64,000 nucleotides of DNA, taken from assembly GCA_017562135.1 (NCBI GenBank), contig QEYB01000738.1, positions 1 through 64,000 on the forward strand, in the 5' to 3' direction. This DNA is from Dipylidium caninum (Eukaryota > Platyhelminthes > Cestoda > Cyclophyllidea > Dipylidiidae). A program made the position numbers and the translations under genes. Shown here piece by piece: positions 11,801-22,574 of the stretch. Below the pieces are notes generated by a model. The model ran no database searches, was not told where the DNA came from, and worked only from the letters and a program-made list of their open reading frames with translations. Position 1 is the stretch's first letter; the number at the start of each line of letters is the position of its first letter.

Positions 11801-13264
11801 CAACCGGTTGTAAGGAGGCCGAATCCGAACTCGGGTTTGATCGGCACCATCATCGCCACGCCAAATGCTATCTGTTCCCGTCAGCGTCAGCGTCATCGTG
11901 TCGGTGCACACAATGGAGATGCACAAATGCTGGCAGTCAGTCAGTTAATTGGTCTGTCGGCTGGAAGAGTCGAGCATTCACGAGCACACACGCGCACACA
12001 CATCTGCTGCTGACCCCTCCTCATCTTCCACGTCTTCGGAGTTTGATTCCTGCCAAACTCACTCACCTAACCTTGCCCACAACATTACTCAAACAACCAA
12101 CCAAGCGTTCAACGATTTCAAGAAAGAACTAACCTACGACTGGACAGTTGAGACACCTCGGCCCCACTCCTTAGAGAGACCGCACTTTGCAGCTTAGGAG
12201 AACGCCAACACCCTTCCCGCAGCGCCAACATCCCAAACCAAACGCAGCTGGAACGCCGTTTAACCTGTGATGGTGGCAGCACTACGTCTTCGGACCTATT
12301 CGTCAGAATTTGCTGCTGTTGCGTCTAGTCTACATCATTTCCCAAAATCACCAGTTTTCACCCACTAAGTGGAAAGTCGGCGGCTGTCAGCGCCTATCGG
12401 TCCTGAGAAGTTAGATGTAAATGCAAGCAATAACAGCGCAATCCGACTCACCAGTGGCATTAATCCAAATTGGCACAGGAAGCCGATCAAGGGGGCCACC
12501 GGTTTCTTGAAGAACTTCAACATCGCAATGGCGTCTAACTCACAACCCATGACCAAGGTGAGGCAGCATATCATGCCTGATACGACGACGCGAAATACTA
12601 TCTCTGCGACTCTCCTGGGCCGTAGAACCTTCAGGTGAATGCCCATTGCCGCTGGTGCTGCTGCCTCTTTCTCCTCGTACGTCCCACTTCCGTTCACCAG
12701 CCATCGGGTGTACTGATACACTGAACTGACGTTCAGTCGATCAAAGGAGTGTAACGTGCCTCCTCCGCCGCCTTGCTTCGCCTCCCTGATCCACACGTTC
12801 AAGTAGACACTGCCCATGCGATGTCGGGCTATGCTGAAGTTGAGCGTCATGTCAACCTCACCCGGACTAGCGTAGATCCAGAACGCGGGGACGAGGGTGG
12901 CCACAGAGTGAAGATCGGTGTCAAAGGACGCGACCACAGGAGTACTCGTGTGTCCGGTGAAGTTGCAGACCAGAGGGTGGGGCACAACATTACTCGGGAA
13001 GGTGAGATTTTCAGTGGGACAGGACAGATTGAAGGCATACATGGGAGTGAGTGTCTTCGTGGTCGTGGTTGCGCTCGCGATTCCACCAGAGGCCGACCTA
13101 TTGGCAGCCTCGGCATCGATCCGCCGACGGTCGATGAGAACGCGAGGCTCGTAGATTAATCCACCTATTGACTCTTGCGTCTCGGTGGGAGAGAAAGCGG
13201 CCACGGAGTGGTGGCGGGTGCTGAAGAGGAGGATGAGGAGGCAGACGTGCATAGTCTTTCTCAT
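8892..13264 (-). CDS. SLC10-family sodium/bile-acid cotransporter-like gene, three exons, frameshifted in exon 3
   Basis: This is a membrane symporter-type gene of the SLC10 family; substrate unknown. Exon 1 (13264-12452, 271 codons) encodes a signal peptide (CLLILLFSTRHHSVA), an extracellular domain with about seven N-glycosylation sequons, a first membrane helix near residues 222-241 and the motif GCELDAIAMLKFFKKPVAP. Its donor is GTGAGT. Exon 2 (11871-11700) carries the family hallmark FGLLTTGCCPGGGASN and ends ATGG before GTGAGT. Exon 3 (9548-8892) starts after TATTGCCAG and encodes four to five helices plus the family motif ETGIQN. All joins are in frame (phase 0, then phase 1). The long glycosylated N-terminus resembles SLC10A3/SLC10A5 more than the short NTCP/ASBT forms. 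One extra base near 9303 breaks exon 3 between two helices; the arm B copy lacks that base. The first ATG is at 13264; a second lies four codons on. The 3' end converges on the coiled-coil ORF at 7888-8433. Confidence 0.85.
10507..10707 (-). CDS. Hypothetical 66-residue ORF or exon in arm A
   Basis: This ORF starts MSLSANLTNSCLAEAND and ends LNDCLNGMR, followed by a donor-like AG/GTAGGT. It is apparently identical to the arm B copy at 15490-15690. It lies in SLC10 intron 2 on the same strand, so it could be an alternative SLC10 exon, a nested gene or a chance frame. No known domain is recognised. Identity between copies does not prove coding here, because the surrounding arm is also nearly identical. 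Confidence 0.25.
   Translation of the reverse strand: MSLSANLTNSCLAEANDHRAPVLTPLPHSLLRDADPNETGRALSSFGTRLRTTSRVGLNDCLNGMR
11383..11640 (-). mobile_element. Candidate tRNA-like SINE in SLC10 intron 2
   Basis: Read on the minus strand, a pol III B-box-like CTCGTTCGAATCTGG (11595-11581) is followed about 200 bases later by a short ATT-type microsatellite tail (11400-11383). The body shares small blocks (AACCGGC near the middle, an AGATCT-containing block before the tail) with the candidate at 41105-41345. The A box is not convincing and no target-site duplication was identified. The architecture suggests a SINE, but the evidence is thin. Confidence 0.3.
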
Positions 13265-13818
13265 GACAGTCGACGCAAGCAATTTTCATCAGTGTGTGTG
13301 CGTCTGTCTTGAGATTGCCAAACAGTTCTGTTTTTTGCCAATCAAACAACAATCTCACCTTCTCACGCTCGCACACACGTAGAGGCAGAAATGCTGGCAC
13401 AGGCATAAGTACAAGCTCGCACACTCCGCACACAATGGACTGGAACCTCGGGTGGGATGGAGGTCTTCGCCTCTCAGCGGTGCGCACAACTCAAGCCCCA
13501 TTTTGGCTGACGGGGACGGCGAGGCAGTTGTGGGTGGGAGAGTCGCTTCGCGTAGGGAAATCACCGCCTGTCAAACAGCTATCCCAGCCTCGCCGTCCAC
13601 ACCACCTCCCATCCATTCGAGTAAAGGTGAACCGACCCTACCGCAGAATTCTCACCCACCAATTGTCTCGATAATGCACCAGCCTGGAGGATGGTTTCTT
13701 TGTACTGAGGCTTCGACGACGCTGTGCTCCTCACTATCGTCCATGTTCTCTCCAACGCTCCTGCTCCGGGGTTTCCCGGATAGTAGCCACTTTGTGAACG
13801 GCCACGGAAACAAACACG

Positions 13819-13825
13819 CTTTATA
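13819..13825 (-). promoter_or_regulatory. Possible TATA box upstream of the SLC10 gene
   Basis: On the minus strand the sequence reads TTCTTATAAAGCG, about 555 bases upstream of the SLC10 start codon. A TATAAAG core at this distance would imply a 5' UTR of about 530 bases or an unseen leader intron. No better candidate was seen closer to the start. Confidence 0.25.
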
Positions 13826-14579
13826 AGAACAACTTGGCAGTGCGCCGGGCTCCAATGTCCCCACACCCTGCTTTCCACTCTTCTCTCTGTCCCTCTTCTC
13901 TCAGTTGTGACTTTTGCCCGCATTTATTTACAAAACGATGTTTCTTTACCTCAGCGATTTCAGTTGATGTGTAATGTTGAGGCGTTCATCTCGATGGCCT
14001 CATTGGCGTTACAGAACACAAGCAACACTTTTGAAAGTGAGAACATCAGTTTCGCCAGCAGTGGAAACTTTTTCAGGGGAGGGGAGGTGCCGAAGGCGGG
14101 GAATGGAGCAGACGGTCAGTGAGCTACTCACATTCACTATTTTGCATGCGTCGGGTGGGCAGAAACGGCGAGGTGAGAGTTTTTTGGAAAAAGTGCAGAC
14201 TTTCTGGCTGACGGAACCTGGAATGTCATAATACCCGAAGGTTAAGTGCCCGTCGAGGAGAAGGAAAAGAGGGGAGGTGGGTGCGTGTAGGTTGGGGCTA
14301 GGTTACGCACAGATTGTCATTGAAATTGAGTGACACCTACCAGTTCATTTTCGACATCTGCTAAGCTGACTACACACACACTGCGTCGCACAGCTTGCAG
14401 AAAAATGATGATCTACACGAAAAGGCTGTACCGCAAACCAATTTGATCTTCTTCCAACATGACCAGTCGCGACAAAACCCCAGCTGCCGTCTCACCGCTT
14501 TATCGCCTCACCATGGGTCATTCCTCTTCGAGATCAGCATTAAGGAGATTGCCTCAGCGACTCCGGCTTTTTGGACCTA

Positions 14580-14885
14580 CCTAGGGAGATTGCAGCATTA
14601 GTCTCAATCTGCGTCTGTAGTCTTCGTCTTCTCCACCCAACGTTGGCGGATTGGCACCATATTTATGAAGGCCTGGGTTTGGGAAGCCAGACCACGTGGC
14701 CAGTCTGCCTTTACCCAAAGTCACAACAGAGACACGACAGATCAAGTCAAGGCGTACTACGATTGGATTGGTCAAATATACAGTAGGTAACGACACCGCT
14801 GCCATAGGCTTCGAACTCAAGGTGCTGAGGCACAGGGGCTTACTCTAGCCGTCTCCCGCATTGTGGACTACTCTTCCCCATGGAA
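14580..14885 (-). mobile_element. Candidate tRNA-derived SINE
   Basis: On the minus strand an A-box-like GGCTAGAGTAAG (about 14850-14839) is followed 32 bases later by a B-box-like GAGTTCGAAGCC (14818-14807). The spacing and order match an internal pol III promoter. The next 220 bases lack an open frame. No cloverleaf with paired acceptor ends was found, so this is better explained as a tRNA-derived short interspersed element than as a tRNA gene. Confidence 0.4.
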
Positions 14886-15489
14886 CATGAGTTGGACAGA
14901 CGGTTAGTTGGGGAGCACATGCAGAGGCCAGTGGCAACCTTCATCTCTTTCGTCGGTCAATTTGGGCTCTGATGAGTCCCTTTACCGCACAACATTCGCC
15001 AGATTCTGGGACACAATTGACATGTGAGATTTGGTAAAGTGGAGGAAATGCACAACTAAGGACTGCTGATGACGACGACGGCGCCGATGGTAGCGGTGGT
15101 GAGTCGAATTATCATACACTTTTCAGTAGTTGATCATGAAGGTTGAGGTTGTGCCCCTACGTAGATGACAAGTACACACGTATATTTGCGTGTGTTCCGC
15201 TAATTTGTTTCGTGACGGCAGATGAACTCTCTAGTTCATCAAAGTGACTCCTCAGGGGTGATCAACGTCCCCTGGTGGGTGTTGCAACCTCATCACCGAG
15301 AAGGGGCTGCACTATGAAGTGGTGTAAAAAATTTCGGCCGTCAGCGTTCCAACTCCTTTCAACTTGCATAACGGTCGTCGAATCCGAAAGGGATATAGTA
15401 GCAGAGCGAAAAATCCGACAGCGTTACAGCGAATAAAACCTCGAAAGTGGAAGCATCAGGAGGGAAGTCTAGAGGTACGCACACCGACG

Positions 15490-15690
15490 ATGTCTTTGAG
15501 TGCCAACCTGACTAACTCGTGTTTGGCCGAGGCCAATGATCACAGAGCCCCCGTGTTAACTCCATTGCCACACAGCCTCCTCCGTGATGCCGACCCAAAT
15601 GAGACGGGCAGGGCCTTGTCTTCGTTCGGGACACGACTGCGCACCACTAGTCGCGTCGGGCTAAACGATTGCCTGAATGGCATGAGGTAG
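15490..15690 (+). CDS. Hypothetical 66-residue ORF or exon in arm B
   Basis: This is the arm B copy of the 10507-10707 ORF, with ATG at 15490 and stop at 15688-15690. The open frame extends upstream into loop sequence (to 15364), showing that the duplication junction at 15435 falls inside the open frame and changes its N-terminal context. No family is recognised. Confidence 0.25.
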   Translation: MSLSANLTNSCLAEANDHRAPVLTPLPHSLLRDADPNETGRALSSFGTRLRTTSRVGLNDCLNGMR

Positions 15691-16649
15691 GTTTTGAGAA
15701 AAGGCGTTGGGGGGTAGAACGAGCTCTGATTGCGTGGTCTCTTGGGGGTCAGCCTGTTCCGGCGACGGCCCTGTCAGAAACGAGGAGTGTTGGGGCAGGG
15801 GAGGGTAAAGGAGATGAGGTGCACTTGAAGCACGGAGGGAAGACTTCTGCTTGTTTCCTTCTCTCCCTCCCCCCGAAAAAATAGCCTTGCCTACTTAGTT
15901 CTCATCGCGCTACATCCTCCGCAAGTTATTTGATCGCTCAACTCCTTCACGAGAAGTTCAACGTACCGCTTTTTATACACAATTGCTAATCAGCGAGTCG
16001 CTGCACGCTACTCAAACAGATATAAGTAGAGCGTCATTGGATGATTTGATTTGAAGTCAACGGCCCTTTCCTTTCTGTCTTTCTTTTCTTCGCGGTAATT
16101 TAACCAGTGGTTGGGATATTTTTGCTTGAAGAACAATTCGCATTGCGTGAAGGAAAAAAAGATAAAAGCAAGGGGAGTTGGGAGACGTTGACCGCTAGAG
16201 AAGCGAGAAAGTGTACGCGTTGACTCCCGCCACCCAACGACACTACCAATTCAGGTGGCTCTTGCGTCACCCAAAGGTGATCTCAACAATGAGCCCCAAT
16301 TCGGGCCTCTGTCAGAGCCGGCCCTGGAGCAGACTCTTGCGTCTCCTACCTGTCAGCTGTCATAGCATCTTCCGTCAGCACACCGACTACGAAACACAGG
16401 CAGCGACTCCGGAAATGTCCAAATCTCTAGCCTTCCAAATGCCAGCAGCGTATAAGGAATAGGCGTTTTCGTCAAAAGTGCTATTCTCTACTAGGTAAAC
16501 AGGAAATTCTCACACTAGCTCAGTAGTCACCTCTTTGAGGTAATTTGCCTTTTGACAAATTACCCACCTATTATGGACGAGAGAGCGAACCTATACAATG
16601 GTCCACACGCGTGAACGTTAAACGCAGGATTAACTTCTTTTATTGCCAG

Positions 16650-17306
16650 GCATGATGCCCTTAACACTCTTCATCTACGGCCGCTTCTTCCTCGACACCA
16701 AAGCCATCCACATCCCCTATTCCCAAATCGCAGTACAACTGTGCTACCTTCTGGTCCCCGCCTTCCTTGGCATGCTGGTGAAGTGGCGTTGGCCGAAGGT
16801 GGCCAAGCGTTGCGTCAGCCTCCTCCTTAAGCCATTGATCTTTGTCTTCCTCTTCTTTGTTATCGGATTCGGGATCTACGCCAATTTATCCATTTACGCT
16901 CTGTTGGGAGCCTATCCCCTCCTCTTCCCCACGGCAGCTGCGCTCCCATGGATAGGATTTCTCCTCGCTCACGTGATCGCCTGGCTGTGTCGGCGTTCTC
17001 GGGCTGAGATAATCACAATATCGATAGAGACGGGCATTCAGAACATTGGAATTGCGACGCTCGTTCTCATCTACACAATGCCTCAACCCGAGGGCCGATA
17101 TTGGAGCCGTGATGCCTATCGCGGTGTCCATCTTTACACCCATACCACTATTGATTGCATACACCATTTTGGTGGCTAGGAAGGGAAAATGCCTACAGCG
17201 CTGTCGGAAGAAGAAGGGTAGTGCGATTACAGAAAGGAACGAAGAACAACACGAATCATTGAGGGCCTCTCCAAAAGATCACCTTTTCGAGACGACCCGT
17301 CTCTAA
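16650..17306 (+). pseudogene. Orphan duplicate of SLC10 exon 3
   Basis: This is a second copy of the last SLC10 exon, with its own intact acceptor (TATTGCCAG before 16650), the ETGIQN motif and the same Lys/Arg-rich tail ending TTRL. Exons 1 and 2 are absent: arm B begins at 15435 inside what was intron 2, so nothing upstream can supply a start codon or the CCPGG region. One extra C near 17094, after PQPEG, shifts the frame; the arm A copy is correct there. Conversely, arm B is correct at the position where arm A is shifted. Expression as a functional transporter is unlikely. Rescue by trans-splicing or by splicing to another upstream exon cannot be excluded. Confidence 0.85.
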
Positions 17307-17764
17307 ATGTCGCCGTCTCCACACCACTCTGTGCACTTTCTGTTCACAGAAACTCTATTCTCTCACTGATTCTTTCTTTCTTGGTTCTTTTCCCCTGCCA
17401 TTTCAACAAAAGCATACGAATCGAATAATCTGAAACAAGTACAATCATTACATCAGTTAGCTTGTTTGATTCGCGAAACACAAAGGACTACTTTAAAAGG
17501 AGGAATGGTTGTAAGGGATAGAAAGGGCAAAACTGCACAAGAAGCATCACTCAAATTAAATAACACACCGAAATGTGTCGTTCAAATCTTCATACACGAC
17601 TGAATAGTAGGCAAATACGAAGGCCGACATTTGGTCATGAACAGAGTAGCAATGTAAGAATTGAGGGCTTAGGTTTATTTATATCGCCTTCGCTCAAACA
17701 CATTCATTGGCTCGCGTTTAGCCTTTCCTACATGAATGACATTGTGATTGAAATCCTTGCTCAT

Positions 17765-18309
17765 CTACGAAAATAGATTCCTCAATAACAAAACGCAACA
17801 AGGAAAGGAGGCATCAATGCACAAAATAAGGCTTATATCCAAATCCTCCTTTGCTTCACGCTTCCGGATGGCAAGTTTCGGTTATTCCGCTTTAGCTAAA
17901 CGATCCGAAAGCTCCGCATAACCGGCTGCCCGAAGGCGCATCACTTCATCTGCCACAGAGGCTGATAAGCTGGCAATAATCTGAGTTGGCACCACCGAAG
18001 AATCAAACGATGACTTCACAGTACGCGCCTCCTCGATTGTCTCCACAAAACCGTTCGCTTAGGTGTGAGGGGCTTGGATGTCACTGAAGGTTCTGCGGGC
18101 AGGAGGTTGAAGCGCGACTCAAGCGCCCGAATTTTTGACAGCTCTGTTGCGAGTTCGTGATGCGGACATACAAGATCACGAGAAAGCATCTCAACTAACT
18201 GGCAGTTATTGTGCTTTTTGCTATTATCCAGGAGAATATGACTCTTTTCCACTTTAGCAGTCGGAATTAGCGCAAAAGGGTTACCCACAGCATGGGCGGA
18301 GTTATGCAT
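17765..18309 (-). pseudogene. Broken coiled-coil ORF, arm B copy
   Basis: This is the flipped copy of 7888-8433. It shares the early frame break but not the arm-A-only extra base. Instead it has a stop codon (GAA TAA) where arm A reads GAA CAA. The lesion after DRLA therefore differs between arms, while the first lesion predates the duplication or is a systematic error. Confidence 0.5.
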
Positions 18310-19332
18310 GACCAAATAAAATTTATCCTAATTTTTCGTTAGGACCTTCCGCCTAAGTTCGCGAGGACGTTCTCCTTTGGATTCCTCGTCTCTAGTCCGC
18401 AGCACAAAATCTGCCTTCTCGGTAAGGGGTCCCAATTTGAATCTGGGAGCCGGCTAGCCACATCGAATGTTATTTGCGTGGAAGTGGAGGTACCTGAGAC
18501 CTTTCCTTATGCAAGCGAACATTTCGCTTGTGTGCATTTTTGAACGAGGCGAAAGGCATCCTGGCACGGCAAAAGTCAACACTACCTGGGTACTCCCTTC
18601 CATATTTTTCTACCCAAAAGAAGGGCATAGCAGCAGTTCAGTAGCTATTAAGTAACAAACTCTTCCCCTAGAAAGTGAAGTTGGGGAAGGAAAAGCTCAG
18701 GAGAAGAGTTAGATGTTCACAGCAAGTATCTCATGAGTTTACGAGAGCAACTTAGCTGCTGTCGCATGATACGATGGTACCAGTGTTCAGGTCACCCATG
18801 AGTGTGTGTACCAATCTGGTTTGCAAGTTGTGAAGGTAAGAATGTGAGCGGCAAAAGCCTCCTCGTCCAAGACTCCAATAGAGGCGGATGTGGACTCACG
18901 GCGTTGTTGAGATGACAGCCATTTGTCGCAGGTTAGCATCTGCCTATCCGACAGTTTCCTTTCGGTAAGCTTGAAGCTTTCAAGTACCCATCAAGAGCCA
19001 TTACAGCAGCTTCAAACGTTAATCTCCTATGTAAAGACTATCGAAGAGCACATCAAGTTCTTTTCACCGAATAATGAATTACCCTTTGGCGTTAAATGCC
19101 ATGAGCATTACAAGTCGCATCTTGCACTCGCTAATTTATTCATTTGTTCATGGGGTTAATTCCCAACACAGAACTTGACAATACAACGTGTCGTCCAAGG
19201 TTTTAAGGCCATATTTACCACAGCCACAACATTCCGTCGTTCTCAAACCTACATTCCACTTTATTCTCAAATGTGTCCTTGACGGTGTCAGACTGACACT
19301 TCTGATGGGACGTCGCTCTTATTGTGCATGCG

Positions 19333-19996
19333 ATGAGCAGAAGTGCCCGGCAGTTTGTCGATCGTCTCCGTATTTACATGAAATTCGGTTCAGGCAGTAC
19401 AGGCAATCCCCTGATCCGTGGTAAAGGTGGCAACGGTGGGAGTGTTTACCTACGCAGTGTTGACGCACGTACCCTTACCGATACGTAGGGAGCCATTGTA
19501 TGACTAATCTTTCTTTCTTTTATTTGTGTAGGTTATCTGTGACCATCCGTGCAGTTCTCAAGGTAATGTGTGCTTAGGCGTCAAGGCAACTGCTATTGAC
19601 GCCGCCGTGCCGGTTGACATTTCAGTCTGCGTTAGTAATCCGATCGAGCCCACTAGATTGGCAGGTGATCTCGACAGACACGATCAACGCATTCTTGTTG
19701 CCCAAGACAGTGTGGGCGGCTCACTCATCACCAATGACATCTGGTGCTCGGATCAGGCTCGATCTCTCATGTCGGATTTAAAAGGTGTAACTGCCGCGTA
19801 ATTCATAGTCTTCGGCTATAGCCAATTGCAGATATCGGCTTTATCGGACTTCCGAATGCTAAGAAGTCTAGTCTACTGCAGGCACTGTCGGGTGCTGAGG
19901 CTAAAATCGCCTCATTTCCATTCACCACGCTGAAACCTCAAATTGCCGCGATTAGCTATCTACATCATCGCAGAATCACCATGACAGATGCACCCA
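19333..19996 (+). pseudogene. GTPBP10/Obg-type GTPase relic, arm B
   Basis: Arm B copy of the same relic. Likely blocks are 19333-19484 (donor GTAGGG, just before an in-frame TAG), about 19532 or 19555 to 19784, and 19832-19996. The 47-base intron is 19785-19831 (GTGTAA...TTGCAG), and its removal restores DLK-D-IGFIG in frame. Block 2 could start after either of two AG sites; starting at 19555 keeps frame with block 1. The same GLPNAKKS P-loop defect and the same loss of DxPG are present, so both lesions predate the duplication or its last conversion. Decayed sequence continues to about 20390. Confidence 0.75.
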
Positions 19997-22385
19997 GTGA
20001 GTCTCCCGCCGTTATCATTTCGTGTCATTCTAGTGTAAATATCCTTCAGACTATTCTACTGCGTCGTTACTAACCCTGGAATCATTCGTTTTCGTCAGGT
20101 ATTCTGCGTTTTTCAGGTGTGAGATTAACGGAACTGGCTTTATCGTGAAAGCAAAGGGCATCTGTTTGAAGTTGCTCTTTGTTCTGTGCTTGCGATAAAG
20201 TCCTCGCTAGGCAGTTATCAGTCGCTTCCCATAGTTACCGTAGGCTTTTATCCTTGTGAACTTTGTCGACCTCTTTCTCATACCACGAACATTTGCGGTC
20301 AGCCAATCACATCCTATAAGGAGACTTTAGTGCGAGTTGTTGAGAAGTTTCATGAGTTAAAGTACGCTACGCGGTATTGGTATTAGTTGGTCGGTGGTGT
20401 CCGAATGCGTGACGACTTGGTCCTCGTCTCCCTGCGCTCTCTAACATTTGGTTTTGGTGAATCGTGTCATAATGTGGAAAAGTTTCCGAGATTTGTGTGT
20501 TTGCACCTTCCCTGTTCTACTAACGTACGCCCATGTTGCGGTGTTTCTTGATATTCTTGTTGCCTCTTCCGTTTGGGAATTTGTTGGCCATTTGGAGTTG
20601 TTTAAACACTCGAGTGATATTCACGCCCCCAGTAATGCTGAATACCCTCCAATGACGGTTTCGTTGACTGTTGAGGTCTGATGGGTGCGAGCTCTCTTGC
20701 CTTCTTTTCACTAATGCTTTGTTTTATTTGAGCCTTGCGTTTCGGTGCAGAACGTGAAGAAAATGTGGAATAATTTTCGCACTATCATAACGAACGTCTG
20801 GCCATGTTTGGGATCAGCACGGCGAACACTGCAATGTCAAATAGGTGGGAAGAGAAGGGGAGACAGTTAATGGTAACAGGAGTTGTGTGGAAATGCGGCC
20901 GTAGATGTTGATGTTCGAAGTCTAGCTTTATCTACCCGGTTCCTCTTGCATCACTCTCCTTGCACCAGGTCTGGAAGCATAGCCACTAAATTAAGTGGCG
21001 ATCGGCAGGCGCGTTCGTCCCCTCCGCCGTTGCGTCACACGGCCTTCCTGAAGCAAGTGGAGCGAACCGCCTGTCTTCTGGCAGCCCCGGACTCCCTGGG
21101 TTTTTGGACCAACCAACAAGCACCACTGCGTGGAACTATGTCAGCCGCGGTTTTACTGGTGAGTCAGTTGTAGCGCTACGCTCTGGGCTGCCTCGTTGGC
21201 AAGCGCATGCTCTGTGCTCTAAACAAGGTGGCTGGTGTTTATGGCAAGGCGAACCATCTCTAGAAACCCTCATCACAAGGACATAGCGCCATCGCATGCG
21301 GTGGACACACGCACAGTAGGCGGATTAAGTACACACTTTTCCCTCATGGCCTCTTACTTTGATTTTAATGCTTATATTCTCGCATCTGCTCCCTTTAAGA
21401 TTGCGAATTCTATGCTAAGCGATCGTGGCTTGGTATCTAGCCTTGTATTTTGTTCGCCAACCAATGCTGACTGTGATCCTGCTACAGGCGAATTCTTCTC
21501 GCAGTCAAACTAAGTGGATCCCATTTTCTTCTGATTTACTGGCTTTTTTTACTCCAGTTTACACATTACCCAATTATATTTACGCTTGTGGACTTGATAA
21601 GAGCCTCTCTTCCTCGCCCTTTTTCCGGTCACAATTCCAGCAAAGATTTTTCAAAGTCTCTTGTGCATTCCTAAATGTCAAGAATCCTTTGACGGTCCAT
21701 CAGTGGCTTATTCGAAACTAACCAGTCTGTCAACCAGCTTGACCTAACGCGGACTCTAAATTTTACTGTCTTGGCCTCAGCTTCCTCCCTTCAACTTCCT
21801 TTTGTTTAATGCTTCTTATTGTGAATGCCAGGATCCACTTGAACTCGCTTCTTTTGTAACTGCTGTTCTTCACCCAACCTCTTCTTTCACTATTGACAGT
21901 TTTTCTCATGCAATTTTTGCCTTTGTTTGACTTGGGCTGAAGGACTAAGTAGTTGTGCGAGTGACTTCTTCTGCACTCCTGAGTCTCAGGTCCCTCCGGT
22001 ATTCGGCAGTCTACAACCAGATAGATCTGTCGCACAAGCGCACGCATATTTCGAAAACATATATTCTACTTGCGAAGTTTTAGTGTAGAAAATTTTTTTG
22101 TAAATTGGAATGTAAATTCCGCATGTGCTTGCATCTGCCCGGCTAAGGCACAAAGTGGAAATTGCCGTCTATTGACTTCAATTTTTTCCTGAATTTGCAC
22201 TCTTGGCCGACTAGCCTTCCGATTGCTTAACGTTACATGACCTTCATCGCAAATACCTGCTATCCCCCAAATACCACATTTCACTTCTCCACCAGAGGCT
22301 TGGAAGGCAGTTAACTTGGCGAAAATGTTTTCGTGTCATTGTTTGCCAAATTCAACTGCTCCACTCGCGAAAGGCGGCTGAGCAA

Positions 22386-22574
22386 GTGAAAGAAGTACTG
22401 TTAAGCAACGATGTTGACACCATTTTGGAGCCTGTTAGACTCCCGTCGTCCCTCCTTTCTCGTCACGATTTCCCCTTTGGAGACGTCTACGTGGTCTCTG
22501 CTGCGCAGCGCATAAATCTTCTGGGTAGTTTCCCGATATTGCCTGTTGAACTTGTTGAAACCGAATGCTTTTAA
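22386..22574 (+). other. Exon-like ORF in arm B, frameshifted in arm A
   Basis: This is a 62-residue frame (MKEVLLSNDVDTILEP...PVELVETECF) with protein-like composition. The arm A copy (around 3800-3610, minus strand) carries one extra C in the FPILP region and loses the frame. No family is recognised, and it may be a decayed exon. Confidence 0.2.

Larger units (their letters stand above)
10763..15434. other. Unique loop between the inverted arms
   Basis: This is 4,672 bp of single-copy sequence between the arms. It contains SLC10 exons 1 and 2, the inner part of intron 2, the putative SLC10 promoter region and two short tRNA-like element candidates (11385-11640 and 14580-14885). No obvious direct repeat or transposon terminus sits at either junction. 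From 13300 to 14580 and from 14890 to 15434 no convincing coding exon was seen; the open frames there are short and lack family-like motifs. Confidence 0.8.

Noticed and set aside
12369..13159. Several 78-128 residue plus-strand frames
   Set aside because: They are antisense shadows of SLC10 exon 1, which has a signal peptide, sequons and family motifs on the minus strand.
14807..14885. tRNA gene
   Set aside because: A- and B-box-like sequences are present, but no paired acceptor stem or anticodon arm could be drawn.
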